From assembly GCA_021795135.1 (NCBI GenBank), contig JAJYPT010000038.1:1-11337 (forward strand): 11,337 nt of DNA, written 5' to 3'. Of the stretch, positions 1-5,977 are shown piece by piece (positions within the stretch are counted from its first letter, which is position 1; each line of letters starts with the position of its first letter). Both the position numbers and the translations under genes were made by a program. Source of the stretch: Actinomycetes bacterium (lineage in GTDB: Bacteria > Actinomycetota > Acidimicrobiia > Acidimicrobiales > JAJYPT01). A model generated the notes under the pieces. It was given only the letters and a program-made list of their open reading frames with translations, was not told the DNA's origin and ran no database searches.

Positions 1-2
1 TT

Positions 3-128
3 CCAACTCCTGTTCCATTGGAAAACTTTGAAGAGATACCTGTTATAAGCGCTGGTCCTTATGAATATGGAATACCACTTCATGAAGATGAGACCTTAGA
101 ACCAGCAGCTCATCAGGAGGTTTCTTAA
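3..128 (+). CDS. coxA: Cytochrome c oxidase subunit I, C-terminal end (partial)
   Basis: This is the last 41 codons of a gene that begins left of the window, ending at TAA 126-128. The readable tail starts with PTPVPLENFEEIPVI. It matches the 'P-P-x-x-NF-x-x-IP-x-V' segment that usually follows the last helix of the heme-copper oxidase catalytic subunit, and then continues as a short acidic tail. No heme or CuB ligand lies in this part, so the assignment rests on that short motif and on subunit III and oxidase assembly genes following on the same strand. Subunit I is the membrane protein that holds heme a and the heme a3-CuB oxygen-reducing site. Its last codons contain an AGGAGG sequence (115-120) that could serve as ribosome binding site for a small frame starting at 132. 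Confidence 0.8.
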   Translation, partial: PTPVPLENFEEIPVISAGPYEYGIPLHEDETLEPAAHQEVS

Positions 129-131
129 AAA

Positions 132-293
132 ATGGAACTCGTAACTAGACCTAGTTCTAAATCTATGCATCCTTCACAGGGGTCTAAATATACCCCTGTG
201 AAGCAAAATCTAGAGTCTTTGTATCTTGAATCAGTTTTATTACAAGTTTATGAATGGGAGTTAGTAAATGACAGCAACAGCATCGGTTTCTAA
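132..293 (+). CDS. Possible 53-aa small ORF between oxidase subunits I and III
   Basis: An ATG three bases after the subunit I stop opens a 53-codon frame that crosses the whole spacer and ends at TAA 293, 26 bp inside the subunit III gene in another frame. AGGAGG at 115-120 lies 11 nt upstream, a strong Shine-Dalgarno match at a slightly long spacing. The predicted peptide starts MELVTRPSSKSMHPSQG. It is hydrophilic and basic in its first half, has a leucine/valine-rich second half (ESLYLESVLLQVYEW), and has no clear membrane helix, so it is unlike the small membrane subunit IV of other oxidases. A 12-bp hairpin lies inside it. It may be a translated leader coupling subunit I to subunit III, or a chance frame. 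I recognise no family. Confidence 0.25.
   Translation: MELVTRPSSKSMHPSQGSKYTPVKQNLESLYLESVLLQVYEWELVNDSNSIGF
143..156. repeat. 14-bp palindrome (6-2-6) in the subunit I/III spacer
   Basis: AACTAG and CTAGTT flank two bases (AC). The two-base centre is too tight for an RNA hairpin loop, so if it matters it would be as a DNA dyad for a dimeric regulator. A dyad this short can arise by chance in AT-rich DNA. Its position 16 bp before a much stronger inverted repeat is the only supporting context. Confidence 0.25.
172..203 (+). promoter_or_regulatory. Strong 12-bp stem-loop in the subunit I/III spacer
   Basis: CTTCACAGGGGT at 172-183 pairs perfectly with ACCCCTGTGAAG at 192-203 across an 8-nt loop (CTAAATAT). 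A perfect 12-bp stem at this spacing is unlikely by chance. No run of T follows on either strand, so it is not a textbook intrinsic terminator. Likely roles are an mRNA processing or stability element that sets different subunit I and subunit III levels, a partial terminator, or a large DNA operator. The role is inferred; the pairing is seen directly. Confidence 0.6.
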
Positions 294-882
294 GCCTGGC
301 AACGAGCCAGCAGGAACAGGGCATCATCTGCCTTTATCTGTAAAACAGCGCCAGCATCGCATGACGGTATTGCTATTGTTGGCTTCTGACATTGTTTTTA
401 TGGTTTGTTTGCTTTTTGCATTCTTTTACCTAAAGACTTTGAATGAAAATAACATGTGGTTACCAAAAGGACTACAGGTTCCTCCAGCTTCTCAAGGCTA
501 TATTTTAGCTGCAATTTTAATACTGTCTTCACTTGCTTATCGTTGGGGGGACAAAGGTATTCGCAAAGGCAATCAATCTCAGCTCAAAGCAGGGATAGGT
601 ATTGCTTTGGTTTTGTGGATCATAGAGTTTTTGTATCAAATTAGCGTATGGACCCAATTGCAGATGCATCCAGGAGATGGTGGATTTGCAAGTTCGTTTT
701 ATGCTCTTTCTGGATACCATACTTTCCATTTAGTACTGGGTCTTTTCTTTGGAATAGGTCTATTCAATAGAATTCTAAAGGGACGTTATACTATGGGAGA
801 TTCTGTAGATGTAGAACTTGTTGGATACTTTTGGTATTGGATTACCCTAGCTGCTATTATAATGGCAATTCTTCCTAGCTAG
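268..882 (+). CDS. coxC: Cytochrome c oxidase subunit III
   Basis: A 204-residue membrane protein with about five helices (roughly 33-55, 76-92, 106-126, 146-167, 184-203) after a ~30-residue polar N-terminus. This is the length and topology of short bacterial subunit III. The segment SGYHTFHLVLGLFFGIGL (148-165) matches the conserved histidine/glycine helix of the family, and E183 precedes the last helix. Subunit III has no redox centre; it stabilises subunit I and helps feed protons. ATG 268 has GGGAG at 256-260, a well-placed ribosome site. Two departures stand out: the usual S-E of the first helix reads A-S-D (39-41), and the usual Y-W-H-F-V-D of the last helix reads Y-F-W-Y-W-I-T. It lies 14 bp before the next gene, so it is surely co-transcribed. 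Confidence 0.88.
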   Translation: MTATASVSKPGNEPAGTGHHLPLSVKQRQHRMTVLLLLASDIVFMVCLLFAFFYLKTLNENNMWLPKGLQVPPASQGYILAAILILSSLAYRWGDKGIRKGNQSQLKAGIGIALVLWIIEFLYQISVWTQLQMHPGDGGFASSFYALSGYHTFHLVLGLFFGIGLFNRILKGRYTMGDSVDVELVGYFWYWITLAAIIMAILPS

Positions 883-896
883 GACTCGTAACTGTT

Positions 897-1772
897 ATGA
901 CTACTTCGGTAGTTTTGGTTTTACTTTTATCAATTGTATTTTTCCCTACGATATTTATTGTTTATAAATATCAAAAGATTCTAAAAAGTGATAGATATCG
1001 TGGGGAAAAGATAACAAAACTTCAAAAGTCCTATTTTTGGACTGGGATTGTTTTAGGTGTAATTGACTTTATCTCATTGCCATTTGTCCAACCACCTTGG
1101 GAGACAATTTTCCATATTGCCCAAAGTGAAATATTGGCCTTAATAGTTGCTCCATTGGTTGTTTTGGGATTTCCTCTAGCTCCATTGTGGTACCAATCTC
1201 CTTCTAAAACTCGGACAACTTTGTTGAAGTTACTTTTGAAAAAACCGTATTTGAGAAGATCTCACCAAAATATAAATAAAGCATTTGGGTCCATCCCAAT
1301 AGGTATTGTTTTTTCTTTTTTACTTATATCTTGGCATGTCTCTTCTTTGTATGTTTGGCCAAATACCCTAACAGAACCACTAAGTGAAGTACTTATTTGG
1401 GCTATAGAGGTATTTTCTTTAGTTATAGGATTATTATTTTGGTCTCAAATCACCCCTCCTGGCCCTGGAGGAATGGAATTGAGTCCAATTAAGCGAGTTT
1501 TTTATTTAGGTGCTGTGGCCATGCTGGCCAATTTAGCTGATATGGCTTGGCTTTCAGCTATGCCTAATTTAGCTATTACAGCTGCGTCAGGGGCAACACC
1601 TTTGGCAGTGGGAAAACTAAACCTACAGCTATGGCTGTCAATAGTTGAAACTTTTTCAAGTGCCATTTTGGGAATTACATTTATGGTTATGATTGCAGTT
1701 TGGTTAAAAACTGAACATGATAAAGAGTCGAAAGACCCTAAAAATAGCCAAAGAAACAAAAATATAGTTTAA
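897..1772 (+). CDS. Divergent CtaG-like membrane protein (oxidase assembly, ligand-poor paralog)
   Basis: A 291-residue protein with about seven hydrophobic helices and a charged, lysine-rich C-terminal tail. Its layout parallels that of the next gene, a clear Caa3_CtaG-family protein. The stretch FHIAQSEILALIVAPLVVLG (72-91) aligns with WHMGQHMLLLLVVPPFILAG of the neighbour, SWHVSSLY with IWHIPAIY, and ELSPIKR with LSPIKK. By this hand alignment it keeps H73 and H147 but has S77, I167 and E171 where the neighbour has H86, H171 and H175, and it lacks the later H-x-x-H pair. It is therefore probably a diverged tandem duplicate acting in oxidase maturation without full metal-binding capacity, perhaps as a partner of the intact copy. 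The start has only a weak ribosome site (AGGA), which fits translational coupling to subunit III. Confidence 0.7.
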   Translation: MTTSVVLVLLLSIVFFPTIFIVYKYQKILKSDRYRGEKITKLQKSYFWTGIVLGVIDFISLPFVQPPWETIFHIAQSEILALIVAPLVVLGFPLAPLWYQSPSKTRTTLLKLLLKKPYLRRSHQNINKAFGSIPIGIVFSFLLISWHVSSLYVWPNTLTEPLSEVLIWAIEVFSLVIGLLFWSQITPPGPGGMELSPIKRVFYLGAVAMLANLADMAWLSAMPNLAITAASGATPLAVGKLNLQLWLSIVETFSSAILGITFMVMIAVWLKTEHDKESKDPKNSQRNKNIV

Positions 1773-1857
1773 ATAAAATGTTTACATATAAAATATTTAA
1801 AAGTTATATCTTATTGCTAATTATCAAGATCTACTTAGCGATAAATGAGGAGAGACA
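1773..1857 (+). promoter_or_regulatory. 85-bp AT-rich spacer with a strong ribosome binding site and weak promoter-like elements
   Basis: GAGGAGAG at 1847-1854 sits just before ATG 1858 and is the clearest ribosome binding site in the plus-strand operon, so this CtaG is probably translated independently of the gene before it. The spacer also holds TTTACA at 1781-1786, one base from a consensus -35. Near the expected -10 there is only TTATAT or TATATC (1804-1810), which match poorly. In DNA this AT-rich such near-matches are common, so an internal promoter is possible but unproven. Confidence 0.4.
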
Positions 1858-2757
1858 ATGAATTTAATTAGAATATGGCTAAATCCCCAATCATGGTCTT
1901 TGCAAGTTCAAATTGTCGTGCCGTTATTGCTAGCTCTTTATTTATATACAAAGGGGTATAAGTCTTTGTCTTCTAAGAAGGCTTTTTTTATTACCCCTAG
2001 TGCCAAATGGCAAAAAAGATCTTTTTATATGGGAGTCTTGGGTATTTTTTTAGCTTTGGAATCTCCTGTCGATGCCCTTTCGGTCACTTCTTTTTCTTGG
2101 CACATGGGCCAACACATGCTTCTTTTGTTGGTAGTTCCACCTTTTATTTTAGCTGGAGTACCTTGGATGGCTATGTATGAAGGTATTCCAATATCTATTC
2201 GCCCAAGACTTGGGGAGATAGCAAATAAAGTTCTTTCTAAAAACTATGTTAATAAAATTATTTCTTTTTTGACCAAACCTGGAGTTGCTCTAGGTATTTT
2301 TGCCCTAGATCTTTGGATATGGCATATACCTGCGATTTATGATCTTACTTTTAAGTACAACTCTTTACATGACTTTGAACATAGTACTTTTTTGGCTGTA
2401 GGAATGCTTTATTTTTCTACCCTTTTGGATTCTCCTCCAGTACAGGTAAGTCTTTCTCCAATAAAGAAAATACCTTATATTTTTGGAGGAATTCTAGCTT
2501 GTTGGATTTTAGGAATAGTTCTTACTTTTGCCACTGCTCCTTTGTATAGTCCTTATTTGCATCAAGCTCATGCTACTATCGCTTCTACTTTAGCCAGTCA
2601 AGAACTAGGTGCTGCAATAATGTGGGCTCCTAGTATGATTCCTTTTGATGTCTTATTTGCTGTTTCTTTACAAAAATGGCTAGCAAGTGAGTCTAAAAAA
2701 GATGAAATATCAGCACTAGAGGCCAAACAAGCCCTATTGGCAAAAAAATCTAGCTAG
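1858..2757 (+). CDS. ctaG: CtaG (caa3-type cytochrome c oxidase assembly factor, Caa3_CtaG family)
   Basis: A 299-residue protein with about seven transmembrane helices and a lysine-rich tail. Family hallmarks are present: SWHMGQHMLLLLVVPP (80-95, H82 and H86), LWIWHIPAIYD (152-162, H156), LHDFEHSTFLAVGMLYF (170-186, H171 and H175), HQAH (235-238) and the ELGAAIMWAPSM segment (249-260). In Bacillus subtilis this membrane protein is needed for an active caa3 oxidase, probably at a metal-insertion step. It is unrelated to the Cox11 proteins that share the name CtaG in proteobacteria. The repeated histidines across helices are consistent with copper binding (inference). It has its own strong ribosome site and is followed after 15 bp by an SCO gene, so two copper-related maturation steps are encoded side by side. 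Confidence 0.88.
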   Translation: MNLIRIWLNPQSWSLQVQIVVPLLLALYLYTKGYKSLSSKKAFFITPSAKWQKRSFYMGVLGIFLALESPVDALSVTSFSWHMGQHMLLLLVVPPFILAGVPWMAMYEGIPISIRPRLGEIANKVLSKNYVNKIISFLTKPGVALGIFALDLWIWHIPAIYDLTFKYNSLHDFEHSTFLAVGMLYFSTLLDSPPVQVSLSPIKKIPYIFGGILACWILGIVLTFATAPLYSPYLHQAHATIASTLASQELGAAIMWAPSMIPFDVLFAVSLQKWLASESKKDEISALEAKQALLAKKSS

Positions 2758-2772
2758 CGTGAAAATTAGGCA

Positions 2773-3387
2773 ATGAGGATCAAACTAAAATTATTTCAAG
2801 TATTAGTAGGAGCTGCCATAGCAATAGTTTCAATCACTGGCTATGAAATATTTTCTACTTCACAGACCAATACTAAAAAAACTATTCCTCTAGTGGGAAA
2901 TGCTCTGTGGCCTTCTCATTTTAAAAAAGCCCCTAATTTTACTTTGATAGACCAAAAAGGACACAACTTTTCCTTGTCCAAACAAAAAGGCAAAGTTGTC
3001 CTTGTTACGTTTATGGATTCTTTATGCACTACAACTTGTCCTATAGAAGCACAGCAGTTGGCTTCTATAGAAAACAAAATAAAAAATCTGCCGGTAGAAG
3101 TTGTAGTTGTAAGCACAGACCCCCAAGGAGATACTGCTTCTAATATTGATGCATTTGCTCAGCGCTATGGATGGAATATGAAGTGGTATTGGCTAAATGG
3201 CACTCTTGGTCAAATTTCAAAAGTTTGGAGTAATTACAAAATAAGTGTTCAATCAGCAAGTGGTCACAGTACAGCTGTTTATTTAATTAGCAAATCTGGA
3301 TATGAACGAGTAGGTTTGGGAGTTCCTTTTGGCAAAAGAGAAATTATCCATGACCTAAAGCTGCTTTCTAAAGCTAGTACCGCCTAG
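2773..3387 (+). CDS. sco: SCO1/SenC family copper-delivery protein, canonical copy
   Basis: A 204-residue protein with an N-terminal membrane anchor (about 7-25) and a thioredoxin-like domain outside the membrane. The copper site is complete: C85-T-T-T-C89 within DSLCTTTCPIE, plus H165 in SASGHSTAVYLI. APNFTLIDQKGHNFSLS (53-69) is the usual first strand and turn, and VVVVSTDPQGD (110-120) is the conserved central strand. SCO proteins carry or reduce copper for the CuA centre of oxidase subunit II, and sometimes act as thiol reductants. It lies 15 bp after ctaG and shares its direction. Its start has only a weak ribosome site close to the ATG, suggesting coupling to ctaG. Length and motifs are normal for the family. 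Confidence 0.92.
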   Translation: MRIKLKLFQVLVGAAIAIVSITGYEIFSTSQTNTKKTIPLVGNALWPSHFKKAPNFTLIDQKGHNFSLSKQKGKVVLVTFMDSLCTTTCPIEAQQLASIENKIKNLPVEVVVVSTDPQGDTASNIDAFAQRYGWNMKWYWLNGTLGQISKVWSNYKISVQSASGHSTAVYLISKSGYERVGLGVPFGKREIIHDLKLLSKASTA

Positions 3388-3447
3388 ATAAAGAAGGTAA
3401 TTGCTTGTATATGGTTGTATTAAATTTTTTAGATAAGAAAGTAAATT

Positions 3448-4161
3448 ATGCCAGTTTCTCAACCCAATACTGAAAAATCATCTACTAAAAAAAGCCCTGA
3501 GCTAGATATGGACCAATATGGTTCAACCTCTAGATGGGGATCTAGGTCTGCTAGTGGAAAAATAGTTGTAATAGTTTCTTTTACAGCTTCAATGATAGCT
3601 GTGGTATTTGCTTTGGTAACTAGGAAACAATTTGTTGCGCCTTTGCAAAAACTTGTTCCCCCCACAACTGCTGTGGCCCCACCTCCGAATCAAGTTTGGC
3701 CTAAGGGATCCCAAGTTGCACCTTCGTTTGCATTGAAAAATCAAAATTCAGTTCTAATACATGGCCCCATTACTGACAGTGGGCCAACTTTGTTAGTTTT
3801 TGTAACTGGGGCTTGTAATGGTAGGTGTAAGAATACTTTTTCTAATGTTGGCACTGTGGAATCTCAAAGTAAAATTCCAATTATAGTTATAAGTAATAAA
3901 TCTTATTCGAGTTCTAATTCTCAAATTAATACAATATCTAAAGAATTAGACTTAACTTCTAAAGTCACAAATTGGAATTGGCTATCAAAGCCATCTTTAG
4001 TAGAAAAAAATACAGTTAAAAATTATTCAAATATTGTGGCAGCTGGTTCTTTGAACGGATCAGTATTTATACTGGGCCCAGGTGGACATCTAAGATATTT
4101 TTGGCCAAACATTAGCTCTCCAAATATATTGACAAGTGCAGTGTCGAATTCTTTAAACTAA
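3448..4161 (+). CDS. Divergent SCO-like membrane-anchored thioredoxin-fold protein
   Basis: A 237-residue protein with a hydrophilic ~37-residue N-terminus, one membrane helix (about 38-57) and a proline-rich linker (LVPPTTAVAPPPN, 69-81). A weak SCO/thioredoxin-like domain follows: APSFALKNQN (91-100) corresponds to the first strand and turn of the preceding SCO. C123-N-G-R-C127 keeps the CxxxC spacing, but the histidine region reads GSLNGSVFILGPGGHLRYFW (200-219). The expected histidine position is L202 or S201; H214 lies downstream near the 'G-x-x-R/G' turn. So both cysteines remain and the distal copper ligand is probably gone. A thiol-redox role toward the SCO or subunit II is plausible. 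It follows the SCO gene after 60 bp and its stop overlaps the convergent gene's stop. Confidence 0.7.
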   Translation: MPVSQPNTEKSSTKKSPELDMDQYGSTSRWGSRSASGKIVVIVSFTASMIAVVFALVTRKQFVAPLQKLVPPTTAVAPPPNQVWPKGSQVAPSFALKNQNSVLIHGPITDSGPTLLVFVTGACNGRCKNTFSNVGTVESQSKIPIIVISNKSYSSSNSQINTISKELDLTSKVTNWNWLSKPSLVEKNTVKNYSNIVAAGSLNGSVFILGPGGHLRYFWPNISSPNILTSAVSNSLN

Positions 4162-5195
4162 TTAGATTTAGAGAATTGAAATTTGCCTGCTCGAAATAGC
4201 ATTGCAAAAAAAGAAATTACCCATACTAGTAGTCCAAACCAAATTTCATAGCTAGCAATTGTTTTCATAAAATCTAAGTGAGTAGCATCTCCAAATAACT
4301 CAGAAGCTGTTGCATACATTCCAAGGGGAAATATCATACTCCAAAGGCCAGCTTCATATGCAACGGGTTGCTTTTTTATAAGATGTCGCCATATGCCAAA
4401 TACAATCAACATAGGAATCCACCAAGTTCCATAAGACCATAACATAAAGGTAATTCCTGATACTACTTCTTTTGTCGGAGACAATATAGAAACCGACAAT
4501 GGCATAATTAAAATTCTTGATCCAGCCAGGGTCAAAATAGCAGTTGCTCCCATTGTTATCCAATAAGTAGGGGCAAGTCCTTGGATTGTTACTGGGGCAT
4601 CTAAGAGTTTGAAGGTGGCCAGTCCTAAAAGCATTAAATAAAGAACTACTCCAATTGACCAAAAACTTACAGCTATAACACTAAGAAATTGGGCAAGATT
4701 GTGATAGGGAGCTGTAAGTACAGCAGCTGCTACTGCTACTGATGCAGTTGCAACTACCCATAAATACCAACTTCCATCTACATATTTCAAAATGCTTTCT
4801 TGCCTGCTTTCAAGGATTAAAACCCCTGGGATTAAATAGGTCAGGATTAGCCACATAGGTAGACTTATTACCCATAAAATCATTGCAAAATTAGCAAAAT
4901 GAGCAAGAATCAATCGAGCTGCTAAGACATTAGTAGCAGCAATTATCGTAAAGTATCCAAAAGATTTACCAGGAGAACGTCCATCTTGGACAAATCTTTC
5001 TCGAAATTTTATAATTTTTAATACATACAGAATCAATAAGACGAAATAGCCAATTAAAGAAATTGCCAGCAACAGCCAAGAAAGAAAATTTTGGTGGAAT
5101 ATATATAAAGCTGTAGATATAATTCCTGTTGCCATTACAAAAGAAAAAGAACCGGGGGGAAGTTTTTCTATGCTTGAGATTTGTCTGGATGTCAA
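4158..5195 (-). CDS. TDT/SLAC1-family (TehA-like) membrane transporter or anion channel, last gene of the nar operon
   Basis: A 345-residue protein with about ten hydrophobic helices, typical of the TDT (SLAC1/TehA, Pfam SLAC1) family. It opens with LPPGSFSFVMATGIIST (12-28), the family's first-helix signature. It also has DGSWYLWVVATASVAV (140-155) and EAGLWSMIFPLGMYATAS (281-298), the late-helix F-P-L-G-M motif. Bacterial members are annotated as tellurite resistance or C4-dicarboxylate transporters, and plant SLAC1 conducts nitrate and chloride. The frame is closed upstream by a TAA three codons before TTG 5193-5195. The first ATG is inside the signature helix, so TTG is the most likely start. 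The gene lies 23 bp after narI on the same strand, so co-transcription is likely. A role moving nitrate, nitrite or another anion is inference from this position; no NarK-type transporter is in the window. Confidence 0.85.
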   Translation of the reverse strand: MTSRQISSIEKLPPGSFSFVMATGIISTALYIFHQNFLSWLLLAISLIGYFVLLILYVLKIIKFRERFVQDGRSPGKSFGYFTIIAATNVLAARLILAHFANFAMILWVISLPMWLILTYLIPGVLILESRQESILKYVDGSWYLWVVATASVAVAAAVLTAPYHNLAQFLSVIAVSFWSIGVVLYLMLLGLATFKLLDAPVTIQGLAPTYWITMGATAILTLAGSRILIMPLSVSILSPTKEVVSGITFMLWSYGTWWIPMLIVFGIWRHLIKKQPVAYEAGLWSMIFPLGMYATASELFGDATHLDFMKTIASYEIWFGLLVWVISFFAMLFRAGKFQFSKSN

Positions 5196-5218
5196 TTTAT
5201 CTTATCTTTTTGTTGAAA

Positions 5219-5968
5219 TTAATCAATTTTTGGATTACTAGTATTTGGATAGCTCTCAACTAGGCTAGGTTCACCTAGTGGTGGTGTTTTATAACGACTT
5301 CGATAAAGTATGTAGGGACGTCCTATATACCAAACTGGAACGCTCCAAACATGCACTAAACGGCTAAAGGGCCAAAGGGCAAACAAAAACCAAGCCAAAA
5401 AAGCATGTAGTTGATAAAGTTCAGGAGCATTAGCCATAAGAGAGGGATGTGGATTTAGCAAGAAGATGTCTCTAAACCATACTCCTACAGTAGGGCGGTA
5501 ATTATAGGTAGGTCCAAGTAAGTTCACTCCAATAGTCATACTAAGTCCCAATATGATCAAAATGGTAAGTAGACTATAGACAACCAAATCCACAGAAGTT
5601 GTAGTTGGTCCAATCCTTGAATTTGATATTCTTCTATATAAAAGTATTACCAAGCCCACAAAAGTAACTAATCCAGCTATAGCTCCTGCATATGCTGAAA
5701 AGTTATGATAAAGACTTTCACTAATACCTACTGCTTGAGTCCAACTTTGAGGAATCAAAATTCCAATAACATGTCCACCTATAGCTGCTAGGGCCCCATA
5801 GTGGAATAAGTTAGATCCCCAAGCTAAGATTTTCTTTTCTTGTAATTGACTAGAACGGCTTGTCCAGCCAAACTTATCTTTGCGATACCTCCAAATATGT
5901 CCGACTATAAATATAGTTATGGCCACATAGGGTAAAACTGTCCAAATTATTATCTCAAAAGAAGTCAT
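5219..5968 (-). CDS. narI: Respiratory nitrate reductase gamma subunit (cytochrome b)
   Basis: A 249-residue membrane protein with about five helices that anchors the enzyme and passes electrons from quinol to NarH through two b hemes. The four heme-ligating histidines are where expected: H56 and H66 in LFHYGALAAIGGHVIG, and H188 and H206 in LHAF and LVHVW. This is almost identical to the spacing 56/66/187/205 of Escherichia coli NarI. The N-terminus FEIIIWTVLPYVAI and the HIWRYRKDKFGWTSRSSQ segment are also typical. It carries a ~20-residue polar C-terminal extension compared with the E. coli protein. ATG 5968 is 9 bp after narJ, with AGTGAGG as ribosome site. It completes the NarGHI complex. 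Confidence 0.96.
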   Translation of the reverse strand: MTSFEIIIWTVLPYVAITIFIVGHIWRYRKDKFGWTSRSSQLQEKKILAWGSNLFHYGALAAIGGHVIGILIPQSWTQAVGISESLYHNFSAYAGAIAGLVTFVGLVILLYRRISNSRIGPTTTSVDLVVYSLLTILIILGLSMTIGVNLLGPTYNYRPTVGVWFRDIFLLNPHPSLMANAPELYQLHAFLAWFLFALWPFSRLVHVWSVPVWYIGRPYILYRSRYKTPPLGEPSLVESYPNTSNPKID

Positions 5969-5977
5969 AATTTAGCC

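Noticed and set aside
172..203. Intrinsic terminator between subunits I and III
   Set aside because: The stem is strong, but neither strand has a T-run after it; kept as a stem-loop of unknown role.
137..893. Direct repeat ACTCGTAACT at 137-146 and 884-893, both in cox gene spacers
   Set aside because: In 11 kb dozens of 10-base repeats are expected by chance, and the flanking bases differ.
1502..1759. Minus-strand frames within the oxidase operon (also 529-729, 2916-3116, 3459-3665)
   Set aside because: Antisense to real genes, without family motifs or convincing ribosome sites.
1781..1809. Promoter inside the operon before ctaG
   Set aside because: The -35-like TTTACA has no good -10 partner at correct spacing, and the AT-rich spacer makes near-matches likely; mentioned only as weak.
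4158..5195. Calling the TDT protein a tellurite resistance determinant
   Set aside because: That label comes from the family name only; the operon context gives no support for tellurite, so function is left open.
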